This document shows, in pieces, positions 17,225 to 25,842 of a stretch of DNA of 64,000 bases (position 1 is the stretch's first letter; the number at the start of each line of letters is the position of its first letter). A program made the position numbers and the translations under genes. The notes beneath the pieces are model-generated. The model made no database searches. It was not told the origin of the DNA and was given only the letters and a program-made list of their open reading frames with translations. Source of the DNA: Planctomicrobium piriforme (lineage in GTDB: Bacteria; Planctomycetota; Planctomycetia; Planctomycetales; Planctomycetaceae); assembly GCF_900113665.1 (NCBI RefSeq), contig NZ_FOQD01000008.1:230969-294968 (forward strand). Reading direction: 5' to 3'.

Positions 17225-18466
17225 CTACAGCACACTCGCTTCTGCTGGCAGCAGGCGGTCCTCGAAGGGGGCGTCGTTCACCATTCGTGCTGTGCCTGAT
17301 CGGGTGAATTTGTAGACGACTCCCCGCCATTGAATCTGCTTCAGGCATGCCGCCGATAGGTAGCAGGCCGTGTACATCAGCATCGTCAGCGGCACCGGCA
17401 GTGCGTGCCAGCCTTCGCGAGGGGGCAATGTTTCCCCTTGAATCGCAACGCGGGTTCGAACGCGGTCATCGACCCACAGCATCAGCCAGCGGAAACTCAT
17501 GCCGTAAATGGCCACGATGGCGAGGATAGCGGGCGCCTGCCACAGGTCGCCGGTCGCAACCGTTCCCGCAAATGCGGCGGCGGCGAGCAGCAACGCAATT
17601 GATCCCGTTGCGGCGTACAGACTCACCGGCGTCCACGCAGCATGATACAGCCGCACGAACACCACCTGGCGGCGAATAAACTGGAAGCAGCCTTTCAGGT
17701 CGATCCCTTCCTGATTCACCAGGACCGCCGGGACATGCTGTTCCTTCAGGCCTGCTTCGTGCAAGGCGGTATTCAGCGTGAGGTCGTCGCTCAGGCTTCG
17801 CGCCCAGATGCTGCGCAGCGAAGTGCCGTCGATCAGATCCCGTCGAATCGCCAGCGACCCGCCCCACAGCATCTTGAACTGCACCATCTGAATCATCGCG
17901 GCGCAGCCCCAGAAAAATCGGATCAACCCCGCAGTCGAACGATCCGCAGGGGAGTACCACCGCAGTCCGCTCGTGGCGCCGACTTGGGGATCGCGGAGCG
18001 GAGTGAGCAGGTCTCGCAGCCAGTTGGGATACGGGACCGCGTCCGCATCCACCTGGACGATTGCTTCGTAGTCGTCATCCAGCTCGGCGGTTTCCTGCAG
18101 CAAGGCGCTGTTCTTCAAACTGCAGGTCGTCAATCGCTGCTTGAGAACTCGTACCTGAACTCGAGGATCCTGCGATTCTTCGAGGAACGGTTCGACAATC
18201 TCCCAGGCGGGATCGGTTTCGCTGTCGATCACCAGCCGCAGGTGAAATTGTTCATGGGTCTGGGCGAGCAAGGCCCGTAGCGTGCGGCCAAGAAACGGGT
18301 CCGCTCCCCGCAGGCAGAGCAGCACCAGTGCGCGGGGCAACGGCGCGTCGACAGGGGGCTTCGTCTGGCTGCGCAGGAGCTTCGTAAAGCGGAGCGCCCA
18401 GTCAATCTGGACCGCGAGCAGGCACGCGAAGATCAGCGCGCAGGCGACCGTGAAGGAGAGAATCAT
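17225..18466 (-). CDS. membrane glycosyltransferase, family 2, 413 aa
   Basis: Processive-type GT2 protein. An N-terminal membrane helix (ILSFTVACALIFACLLAVQI) is followed by the GT-A domain: LVLLCLRGADPFLGRTLRALLAQ, the acidic metal/nucleotide-sugar motif VQVDADAVPYPNW, a GGSLAIRRDLI acceptor-region motif, SDDLTLNTAL where the Asp pair is the likely catalytic base region, and FQFIRRQ, a variant of the QxxRW-type element. Two or three more membrane helices follow. The start at 18466 (MILSF) is chosen because the 20 residues encoded upstream do not fit a membrane protein N-terminus. It resembles ceramide glucosyltransferase/HpnI-like proteins, but the product is unknown. Confidence 0.8.
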   Translation of the reverse strand: MILSFTVACALIFACLLAVQIDWALRFTKLLRSQTKPPVDAPLPRALVLLCLRGADPFLGRTLRALLAQTHEQFHLRLVIDSETDPAWEIVEPFLEESQDPRVQVRVLKQRLTTCSLKNSALLQETAELDDDYEAIVQVDADAVPYPNWLRDLLTPLRDPQVGATSGLRWYSPADRSTAGLIRFFWGCAAMIQMVQFKMLWGGSLAIRRDLIDGTSLRSIWARSLSDDLTLNTALHEAGLKEQHVPAVLVNQEGIDLKGCFQFIRRQVVFVRLYHAAWTPVSLYAATGSIALLLAAAAFAGTVATGDLWQAPAILAIVAIYGMSFRWLMLWVDDRVRTRVAIQGETLPPREGWHALPVPLTMLMYTACYLSAACLKQIQWRGVVYKFTRSGTARMVNDAPFEDRLLPAEASVL

Positions 18467-18794
18467 TTCAGCATGCGCCTGTGGCGGGGAAAGGGGCAGG
18501 CGTCCCAATACTCGGCAGCAAGTCACCTGGCGCTAGGAGCATCTGCATCGCGGCCTCCGTGTGAATTGGCAGGAACTCTTCTGAAGTACACCGCAGAAGT
18601 TTCTGCCGTCGTTGAATCCGTGCTTCCCCGGCGAGATTCTCCCTGAATGCCGGCTGACTTCAACGATCAATTCAACTGAACCGCGCAGAATGCCCCATTC
18701 ACCGCGAAAATCCGCGGCGATTTCTTAAGAAAAAGCCAGGAATGGGATCGGCAACGACTGATGCGATGCCGTTTTTCTCTTCCGGAATGATAAA

Positions 18795-18829
18795 GAGGGG
18801 GAGACTCGCACCCTGCGAATCTCCCCCTC
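18795..18829 (-). terminator. terminator of the metalloprotease gene
   Basis: Arms GAGGGGGAGA (18795-18804) and TCTCCCCCTC (18820-18829). Read on the minus strand, the hairpin is followed by TTTAT and lies 32 bp after the stop of the gene ending at 18861. The rest of the gap 18467-18860 shows no gene. Confidence 0.7.
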
Positions 18830-18860
18830 CAGTTTCAATTCAGATGTCAGTACCAGGCGT

Positions 18861-21488
18861 TCAGTTCACGCCTGGCAGCACCACTTCCGCATTCAGCATG
18901 CTGTCGATCCGGGCGACGCTGTCCATCAGGTGCGCCTTCGAATAGCTGTCGAGCGTTAATTTGTCGTTCGACAACAGCTTCTGGGCGGAATCACGCAGAT
19001 TCACCAGGTGCATTCTGGTCAGCGTGCGGGCGTCGCTCGGTCCTGAAGATGCCGTGGTCACAATCGTCCCCAGACGGCGAATTGCCATTCGCTGCAGGTT
19101 GCGGCGGAAGCTTGAGATCAGCGGATCGCGATTGTCGTACTTCTCTTTCGCCGGAGCGGCAGTCCACTCGGTAAAGATCCCGTCGACCGTGATCTGCATA
19201 TGTTCGTCGAGCGTGTAGGCGTCCTGGCCTGCGGGCACCTTGAATTCGCTGTCGAGAATGCGGCTGAGCGTCATCGGGTTTAGCACCCGTCCGAGAATGC
19301 CGTCCTGCCGTGAGAGAACTTCGTCGTGAATGGCAAAGTCCTGCCGGGCCGGTTCCTGCATCCCCCAGTGACTCCAGCGGGAAATCGCCAGGTAATTCAG
19401 CTGATCGCCAGCCGGAACTGGCGGGCTGAACACCGACTCGGAAATCAGCTTCATGGCCGCCCGTTGCTTCTCGGCTGGAATCATTGTGAACGGCGCTTTG
19501 CCGTCCTTTTCGGTCTTGTGATCGCGGCTCAGCGAAATGCCGCCGGGAAACTTGGCGGCGGTTGCGGCCGACTGCCAGTACTCATTGAACAACATGTTGA
19601 AGGCCTGTCGAGCCTGCTGGTAGCCTTCGCCCTCTTTCACGCTCCGCTGCGTGATCGTGGGCATCGCCTTCGTGGTGATTTCCATCTGGCGACGGGCGTA
19701 ATCCAGCGGATCCTGGCCCAGGTCAAACCGTGCCGAGTACGGATCAGAATCGGTTCCGCGAGTGTCTTCATCGGTCGTGTAGGCCAGGGCTGGTTCGGTC
19801 GAACGGGCGGCGATCTTCTTCAGCTCGTCGGCTTCGTTCCCCTGCACCGGCTTATAGCCGTATTCGATCGCCCAGTAGTCGTACGGGCCGATAGTCTGCG
19901 GGAAATAGAGCCCTTGCTTTTCCTTGTCCGGAGAGATGTTCGGAGCGACATAATCCATGACGCTGGCCACGATGCCTTCCTTGGTGCCGGTTTCCTTGTC
20001 GTTGATCTGCTCGAGGTTTTTCCAGGTGCTGGCCTTGAAGTTGTGCCGCAGGCCGAGCGTATGCCCGACTTCGTGCATCACGACTTCTTTCATCCCTTCG
20101 TGGATGAATTCTTTCGGCAGCTTGCCGTCTGCATTCACGCCCGAGGCGACAAAAAATGCCGCGGCAAAGCCATTCAGCCGCTGCATTTCCTGGCAGTACG
20201 AGCAGCTTGTCGAATGCCGGTGGCCAAAGCCGTGCGTCGCAGCGGCATCGCCGCCGAATGGATCCTGCTTACCTTCGCCGAACGTCGCCGCGGTGTCGCC
20301 GCGATACGTTTCCCACTTCTCGCTCCAGCTGTCGAGGAACGAGGAATCGAAGATGATGTCGGCATCCAGAATCTGTCCGGTACGGGGGTCGACCCGAGAC
20401 GGGCCCATCGCCATGCCGGCGTTCGCCGTCATCCAGCGGAACGTGTTGTAACGGATGTTTTCAGGATCAAAGTTCGGGTCAACAGGCTGCTGATCGACTT
20501 TGATTGCTCCCGCAAAGCCCAGCTTCTCGAACGCCTTGTTCCACTCCAGAATGGCCGCTTCCACGGTTGGCCGCAGTGCGACAGGCACAGTGTTTTCAAT
20601 GTAGAAACGGATCGGCTCCTTCGGGGGAGACAGGTCGATCGACGGGTCCAGCTTCTGCAGATTCCAACGGTTCAGGTACCGGACGAAGTGATCTGGATCG
20701 TCTTTGTCCGAGAAGTCTTTGATGGCAGTCACGAAGTACCCGACACGGTCATCGGCCAGACGCGGCTTGTAGCCGTTAGCGCCGATCGGGGGCAGGATGC
20801 TGATGCTGTAGTGGACGCCCACCTGCACGCCGCGCGAGTTCGGGACGGTTTCGATCGGCATACTACCGGAGTAGACGGCGTTGATCTGCAGTTCGACGTT
20901 CTCTTCAAACCCTTTAAGCTTGGTGATCGTCGAACGGTCTGGTGCGAAGCGGAAGCCCGGTCCGATGGCGCTGCCAATCTGCAGCTCATCGTTCATGAAC
21001 ACCTGGGTGAAATCGACCAGGGTGCCCCCGGTCGGAGTTTTGGTCAGAATCGGCAGCGAGTACAGAATGCTGTCGCTATAGGCCAGTTCGATGGCCGCGG
21101 CTTCCGGAGTGTTCGGCTTGGCGCGGAAGCGGACATTTCGCTGGTAGATGAACAGCTTGTCGTCCGTCTTCTTGAACGACCAGATGACGTCTTCACCGAA
21201 ATTCCACGACATCCCTCCCAGGACCATGCCCTGGCTGATCCCTTTCGAGATCGACGGAATGACGATGTATTCTTTCTTCAGGGCCGAATCGCTGAACTCG
21301 GCCAGCAACTGCTGGTCGTTGTGGTACAGCGTCCACAGCCCTTCGACTTTTTTCTTTTTGTCGATCATCTGATCGAACTTGGACTTGGGCCTTTCACCCC
21401 CCTTGTCCGCCTCTTCCTGAGCGAACGCCGGAGCTGACAGCAACAGCCCAAGACAGAGAAACGACCAGCCTAACACGAGACGACGCAT
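18861..21488 (-). CDS. secreted zinc-dependent metalloprotease (DUF5117/DUF5118 type), 875 aa
   Basis: A large exported peptidase. The ATG at 21488 is preceded by GGAG and opens a signal peptide (LVLGWSFLCLGLLLSAPAFAQ); upstream in-frame sequence is not coding-like. The N-terminal third holds the small DUF5118-like and DUF5117-like regions (KGISQGMVLGG, FIYQRNVRFRAKPNTPEAAAIE). The zinc site is VMHEVGHTLGLRHNF near residue 466-480, an extended HExxHxxGxxH metzincin motif. Later the protein has a long C-terminal region with FNMLFNEYW and a Met-containing turn that is not certain. The domain set matches the DUF5117 zinc-dependent metalloprotease family, common in planctomycetes and Bacteroidetes. 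The substrate is unknown. Confidence 0.88.
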   Translation of the reverse strand: MRRLVLGWSFLCLGLLLSAPAFAQEEADKGGERPKSKFDQMIDKKKKVEGLWTLYHNDQQLLAEFSDSALKKEYIVIPSISKGISQGMVLGGMSWNFGEDVIWSFKKTDDKLFIYQRNVRFRAKPNTPEAAAIELAYSDSILYSLPILTKTPTGGTLVDFTQVFMNDELQIGSAIGPGFRFAPDRSTITKLKGFEENVELQINAVYSGSMPIETVPNSRGVQVGVHYSISILPPIGANGYKPRLADDRVGYFVTAIKDFSDKDDPDHFVRYLNRWNLQKLDPSIDLSPPKEPIRFYIENTVPVALRPTVEAAILEWNKAFEKLGFAGAIKVDQQPVDPNFDPENIRYNTFRWMTANAGMAMGPSRVDPRTGQILDADIIFDSSFLDSWSEKWETYRGDTAATFGEGKQDPFGGDAAATHGFGHRHSTSCSYCQEMQRLNGFAAAFFVASGVNADGKLPKEFIHEGMKEVVMHEVGHTLGLRHNFKASTWKNLEQINDKETGTKEGIVASVMDYVAPNISPDKEKQGLYFPQTIGPYDYWAIEYGYKPVQGNEADELKKIAARSTEPALAYTTDEDTRGTDSDPYSARFDLGQDPLDYARRQMEITTKAMPTITQRSVKEGEGYQQARQAFNMLFNEYWQSAATAAKFPGGISLSRDHKTEKDGKAPFTMIPAEKQRAAMKLISESVFSPPVPAGDQLNYLAISRWSHWGMQEPARQDFAIHDEVLSRQDGILGRVLNPMTLSRILDSEFKVPAGQDAYTLDEHMQITVDGIFTEWTAAPAKEKYDNRDPLISSFRRNLQRMAIRRLGTIVTTASSGPSDARTLTRMHLVNLRDSAQKLLSNDKLTLDSYSKAHLMDSVARIDSMLNAEVVLPGVN

Positions 21489-22219
21489 CGAAAGAGACTC
21501 CAGCGAAAACGTTTTGTACATGCAGGCGTACGAAATTGTCAGAACTTCCTGACCGTCAAAGCTTACCTGATTTCCGCCCTCGAAGGGCAGTGAATCGGTT
21601 TCAGCAGAGAAAACCGGTCGCGAACAGAGCGAATAGACCGGCTTCACCCGCGTGATGCCGTTTTTCAACGCCCGATGCGACCACCGGCCATCTTCCCTGT
21701 TTGGCGAAGTTGCCGCAGACAGGGCGTCTCGGGCCGAATTTCCTGCTTTCCTCAATCATGAGAAAGCAGAATCGGAACTTGCAACAGGAAATCCCGGCGT
21801 GCGCCAACAAACAGAGCGGGCGAGGCTTGCGCCGAGCCGATCGGAATCATTCCGAACCTGAGTGTCCATCCGCTTCCGGCAGCCGTCCCGTTTTCGGTCG
21901 CCCACCAGTCGCGAGGCACCGGCTCAGCAGAAGCTTCGCCCGCCCTGTCTGCTCTGACCAACCCCTCCGGCGAGTCCGACTCGCCAGCAGAAATTCTTGC
22001 ACTCGGAGAGGTGTCGTCCAGTGGGAATCGAAGTGAAAGGGGTTAGGGGTCAGGGGCCGGAGGTCAGGGGTCAGGAGTTAGGAGTCAGAGGTTAGGGAAA
22101 AAGGACTCAATTCTTCAACGCTCAACTCTCATCGCTCAACGTCTCCCTCAATGACAAATGATCCCCAAACGTCAATTGCTCTGCCCTTTGAAGAAGCAGC
22201 AGCGGCGACTTTTCCGGCC
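21489..22219. other. 731-bp gap with an inverted repeat pair
   Basis: No convincing gene. AGAGCGGGCGAGGCTTGCGC (continuing into CGAGCCG, 21816-21842) and CGGCTCAGCAGAAGCTTCGC (continuing CCGCCCT, 21921-21947) are imperfect inverted copies of the 2421 repeat, about 80 bp apart. A GGGGTCAGGGG/GGAGTTAGG string occupies about 22038-22097. Confidence 0.5.
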
Positions 22220-23680
22220 TCAGCTCCAAAACAAAAGCGTTCCTTTCACCAGCGTCGCCATCGCCATGTCTCGCTGCAGAAACAAAAGCCAGTGCGGCGC
22301 CTGTTTTGAGCGTTCAAGAACTACGCTCGTCAGCACCTGACCGACCGCTTCGAACGTCGCCCACTCTTCGCGGCAGAATGTCAGCAGCGACCAGCGCAGT
22401 TCGTTGTAGTCCGCCTTGGCGCCGATGTCGCGGATGCGGTGCTGTCGTTCGAGATCGCTGCGCAGTCGCGCATCAAGTTCGTCCGCTTGCCAGTAGATGT
22501 TCGCCCGGCCCAGTAAGAGCTGCCCGAGTCGGTTCAGGAGCTCGTATGCACAGCCGGGATACTCCGCCTGCAACTGGTCGAGTGTGCCGAGTGCTTCTTC
22601 AGGCTTCTGCACCCAGCCTGGCAGGATCTCTGACTTGATCCGCAGGAGGACCACATCTTCCGTCTCCAGTGCCGTCTCGCAGAGAAAGGCGATCAGCTTT
22701 GAGACGGGAAACGCGTCCTGCACACTCGGACGCAGCATGGCCGGCTTGATCTCCTTCACCATGACCGAGAGATGATCGATCCGGTCGTGATTAACCGCCA
22801 TGCCGGCGCTTTGTCCCCCTTCATCCGCCGAGCCCCCGATCTCGGCCAGCCGGGCCAGGATCTCTTTGGCGAAACCAGTCTCCTGCCCAAAGATCGCAAT
22901 CTCGCAGGCCAGCAGATTCAGCGATTGCCACAGGTATGCATCATCGAGCAACGGCATTTCGAATGAGTTCAATTCGCTCTTCAATTGACCCCAGCCGTTC
23001 TCCGACCTCAGGTGCAGCCATCGATACCGCATGACCGGCAGCAACTGCGAACGAAACTCCGGTTGCTGCACCAGTTTCCAGGCCGCTTCCGTTGCCGCTC
23101 GTTCCGGCTCGTGAGCGAGGGCGTCGACATACAACTGCGCCAGCGGATGCGAGAACGACTGCTCCAGTGCCGCATCTAGCACTCCCATCGCATCGGTGTC
23201 TGCATCCAGACCTGGCTGCAGAATCAGCAGCCAGTACCGCCGGATGCACAAATCAGGATGGCCGGGATGCAGGCGAATCAGCGCCAGCACGTCACGATAG
23301 GCGCCCTCGAGATCACCGTTGCACGCGAGTTTCCAGGCGGCATCAATTTGAGACGCCAGCGTCACTCGGGGCGAACCCTGCCATTCGGCCTCTTCAGGTG
23401 CCGACCTCTCCTCGGCAGCGTTTGACTGTTCTTCAGCCCGACTTCTGATGGCCTCGTAGTAACCCCCGTCCCGATTGTTTTCGAGAATCGCCTTCACAGT
23501 TTCATAGGCGGCGCGAATGCGACGGAAATGTTCCGGGTGATCTTCCGGGTGAAAGCGACGCAACAGCGCTGTATAGGCCTTTTTCGCGGCCCGTTCATCC
23601 GCAGCCCGCGGCACCCCCAGCAACCGAAACGGGTCGACAGGCCACTGAGAATAATCGTCAGGCAAACTCGATTCGGCCAT
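22220..23680 (-). CDS. J-domain protein with HPE in place of HPD, 486 aa
   Basis: The N-terminal J domain spans about residues 16-66: DPFRLLGVPRAADERAAKKAYTALLRRFHPEDHPEHFRRIRAAYETV. The conserved HPD loop reads HPE (His44-Glu46). J domains normally need HPD to stimulate Hsp70 ATPase, so this one is a conservative variant of doubtful strength. The remaining 420 residues are almost all helical and look like degenerate TPR/solenoid repeats (GDLEGAYRDVLALIRLHPGHPDL, LLGRANIYWQADELDARLRS). No membrane segment is seen. It is the last gene of a four-gene minus-strand unit that starts with an Hsp70, so a co-chaperone role is a firm contextual inference; the client is unknown. Confidence 0.8.
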   Translation of the reverse strand: MAESSLPDDYSQWPVDPFRLLGVPRAADERAAKKAYTALLRRFHPEDHPEHFRRIRAAYETVKAILENNRDGGYYEAIRSRAEEQSNAAEERSAPEEAEWQGSPRVTLASQIDAAWKLACNGDLEGAYRDVLALIRLHPGHPDLCIRRYWLLILQPGLDADTDAMGVLDAALEQSFSHPLAQLYVDALAHEPERAATEAAWKLVQQPEFRSQLLPVMRYRWLHLRSENGWGQLKSELNSFEMPLLDDAYLWQSLNLLACEIAIFGQETGFAKEILARLAEIGGSADEGGQSAGMAVNHDRIDHLSVMVKEIKPAMLRPSVQDAFPVSKLIAFLCETALETEDVVLLRIKSEILPGWVQKPEEALGTLDQLQAEYPGCAYELLNRLGQLLLGRANIYWQADELDARLRSDLERQHRIRDIGAKADYNELRWSLLTFCREEWATFEAVGQVLTSVVLERSKQAPHWLLFLQRDMAMATLVKGTLLFWS

Positions 23681-23713
23681 GTCGCGGGGTCTTCAGGTGA
23701 GGAAGGCGAAGGT

Positions 23714-24724
23714 CTAGTCCAGGGATCTAAGCGGAGTTGGTTTCGCCGGAATGCGGCTCCGATTTGCTTTCGACTCTTTTGCGTTTTTCTCTGCCGGAAT
23801 CGTCTGGGTGCCGTGAATGATTTTTCGCAACGCCTCCCCCTCTGGTGACCCTGGGGTATTTAACTTTCTGATCTGTTCCCGGTCATATTCAGTAGTGAAA
23901 TCCTCGATGGAATAACCTGTTGGAGACTTCCGTTGGGAAAATCGTCCTTGGATCCAGAACCCAGGGTCCGGTTCCGCAGAAATCAGGAAGGCAAACGCGA
24001 CTGCTCCAACCGCAATCAAGACGCCCCACCAGGGCGGGAGCTCAAAGAACTGCGAAGGCCGAAATGACGGATTATTTGCAGCCGACTTTCGAACCGCGTC
24101 CCAAACGTCCCACTCAATGACTGGGAGAAGCTCGGGGATAAGAGCAGCAAACTGCGGGACACGTTCCGAGAGCCTGCGGGCAACGTTATTCCAATGCCGA
24201 TCTTCGTTCAAACTTCGTGAAAACGCCTGACGCATTCTCGCCGCTTCTGCCGGCCAGCAGACGAATGAACGCATTGCGAATTTAACCAGTTGGCGTTCAT
24301 CTTCACCCGCCGCAGGGAACGAGGCGGCGGTGAGCGACAATCCGGCCGCTAACCGCTTGAGGTGTGCCTGTAGTGCCGGATACCCGTGTGTTCTCCTCAG
24401 TAATTCGGCATGGGCTTGCCGCCGTTCGGCTGTGTCCATCGCAAAGAATCGTTCAGTGAATTTGTTGATTTCGGCTCGGAGATCTTGTTCGTCCTGTGCT
24501 GTCAGTAGTGCCTGTTCGTTCCGAGAGAAGGAATCGTTCTCTCCGGTCGAAACAAATCTCACCGCGAGCGTCTCGTTCCCGTAGAACCCGAAGTCCGCCA
24601 GTTCGATGGCACGCGCGGCAGCGGCTGGAGTCGCTTCAGGCAGCTCCAGTAGTTCGACTGCCCAGCGACGCTGCCGCTCGCCCAGGGCGAATTGCGGCTT
24701 CGGTTCTGTTGTGTCGGCTGACAT
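23714..24724 (-). CDS. Hsp70-linked single-pass membrane protein, paralogue B, 336 aa
   Basis: No known family. The N-terminal 225 residues are helical and align by eye with the upstream gene product: RQRRWAVELLELPEATPAAAARAIE, RRQAHAELLRRTHGYPALQAHLKRLAAGLSL, DERQLVKFAMRSFVCWPAEAARMRQAF, PQFAALIPELLPV. One membrane helix follows (WWGVLIAVGAVAFAFLI, about residues 232-250), then a basic tail of about 85 residues (SEPEGEALRKIIHG...). The ATG at 24724 starts a soluble N-terminus; a TTG at 24772 would overlap the upstream stop by 4 bp and is an alternative. It lies between paralogue A and the J-domain gene, 33 bp before the latter. Confidence 0.7.
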   Translation of the reverse strand: MSADTTEPKPQFALGERQRRWAVELLELPEATPAAAARAIELADFGFYGNETLAVRFVSTGENDSFSRNEQALLTAQDEQDLRAEINKFTERFFAMDTAERRQAHAELLRRTHGYPALQAHLKRLAAGLSLTAASFPAAGEDERQLVKFAMRSFVCWPAEAARMRQAFSRSLNEDRHWNNVARRLSERVPQFAALIPELLPVIEWDVWDAVRKSAANNPSFRPSQFFELPPWWGVLIAVGAVAFAFLISAEPDPGFWIQGRFSQRKSPTGYSIEDFTTEYDREQIRKLNTPGSPEGEALRKIIHGTQTIPAEKNAKESKANRSRIPAKPTPLRSLD

Positions 24725-24768
24725 GAAGTCGGTTTCGTGAAATCGGTAAGTGAGCCTCAGTACCGTGA

Positions 24769-25842
24769 TCAACGGTTGCCTGGCAAACTTTGCGGCGCAT
24801 TTGGCGTCGGAACGCTTCGGGGCGGCATCCCAGGCCCAGTCTCCCCCGGCTGAAGGGGCCGAAAAATGGGGGAGTTCGGAAACTGCTTTTGGAACGGCGT
24901 GAAATCTGGCATCGGTGTCGTTATCGGCGGCAACGGCTCAATCGGGGTCAATTTCAAATCGGGCGGCTGAATGGCTCTCGCCTTTTTCAAGACGTCCTCG
25001 ATTCGAACGCCCGTGGGATTTTGCGGGAACTGAACCGGGGTGCCATTCGAATTCTGAAAGACATTTCGAACTGGCGGAAGTTGGCTGGCCCGGTAGCCGA
25101 CTCGGACCAGGAAAAAGAGCAGAATTAACAATCCAAACCAGTAGGGGTTTTTCGTGCCCTCGTCCTGCACCGTTTTGACGGCGAACTTTCGCGATTTCGG
25201 CGCTGAGGGCTTCTGTCGACGCCCCCACCAGTTCCGCCCCGTCGGCTCTGGCAATAGTTCCGGAATCAGGGCAGCAATGGCCGGCGCGGATTTTGCCAGT
25301 CGCTTCACGACCGCGTCGATCTCTGCATGTTCCTTGGCATACGCCTGCCGCAGTCGCGCTGCATCTGCAGGCCAGCTGACAAACGATTTCAACGCAAGCT
25401 CAGCCAACTGTCGTTCGTCAGCGTCCTTGAGTCGCAATTCGGTGGGCTTCAGGTCCAGCGCCTCGGCAAGCCGTTTCAATTGCGCCTGCAGCGCCGGGAA
25501 CTGTTTCGTTCGTTGGACAAGCTTCGCATGCAGTTCCGCACGCCGCTCCACTTCGATGCGAAAGAACTTCTGCCCGAACTCGTCAATCTTGATTCGTAGC
25601 AGTCGCTCTTCCGCATTCGTCAACACCGCCGCGTCGGCCATCGCGAAACGGCGCGTCGAGGGCGCTGTCAGCACGCGTAACGCAAGCTGCTCCCTCTCGG
25701 CCAAAGAAAAGTCAGACGACTCGACCGCCGCCGCCAGATTGCCGGGCGTCGCTTCTTTCATGTCCAGCCACTCGCTGGCCCATTTCTGATGGACCGGAGT
25801 CAGCTTAAACGGCATCGTTCTGGCCGTAACCGGAGCCGTCAT
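24769..25842 (-). CDS. Hsp70-linked single-pass membrane protein, paralogue A, 357 aa
   Basis: No known family. The helical N-terminal region (HQKWASEWLDMKEATPGNLAAAVES, RRAELHAKLVQRTKQFPALQ, LKRLAEALDL, DERQLAELALKSFVSWPADAARLRQAY, APAIAALIPELLPE) matches paralogue B. One membrane helix (YWFGLLILLFFLVRVGY, near residue 247) separates it from a proline-rich tail with many P-x-P and T-P repeats. The ATG at 25842 has AGGGAGAG a few bases upstream, the best ribosome binding site in this unit, and overlaps the Hsp70 3' end by 38 bp, so translation is probably coupled. The conserved N-domain may be an adaptor for the Hsp70 or J protein encoded beside it. Confidence 0.72.
   Translation of the reverse strand: MTAPVTARTMPFKLTPVHQKWASEWLDMKEATPGNLAAAVESSDFSLAEREQLALRVLTAPSTRRFAMADAAVLTNAEERLLRIKIDEFGQKFFRIEVERRAELHAKLVQRTKQFPALQAQLKRLAEALDLKPTELRLKDADERQLAELALKSFVSWPADAARLRQAYAKEHAEIDAVVKRLAKSAPAIAALIPELLPEPTGRNWWGRRQKPSAPKSRKFAVKTVQDEGTKNPYWFGLLILLFFLVRVGYRASQLPPVRNVFQNSNGTPVQFPQNPTGVRIEDVLKKARAIQPPDLKLTPIEPLPPITTPMPDFTPFQKQFPNSPIFRPLQPGETGPGMPPRSVPTPNAPQSLPGNR

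Noticed and set aside
19326..21437. 703-aa open frame on the plus strand
   Set aside because: Lies antisense to the metalloprotease, whose HExxH motif and signal peptide are clear. Long antisense frames are expected in GC-rich DNA.
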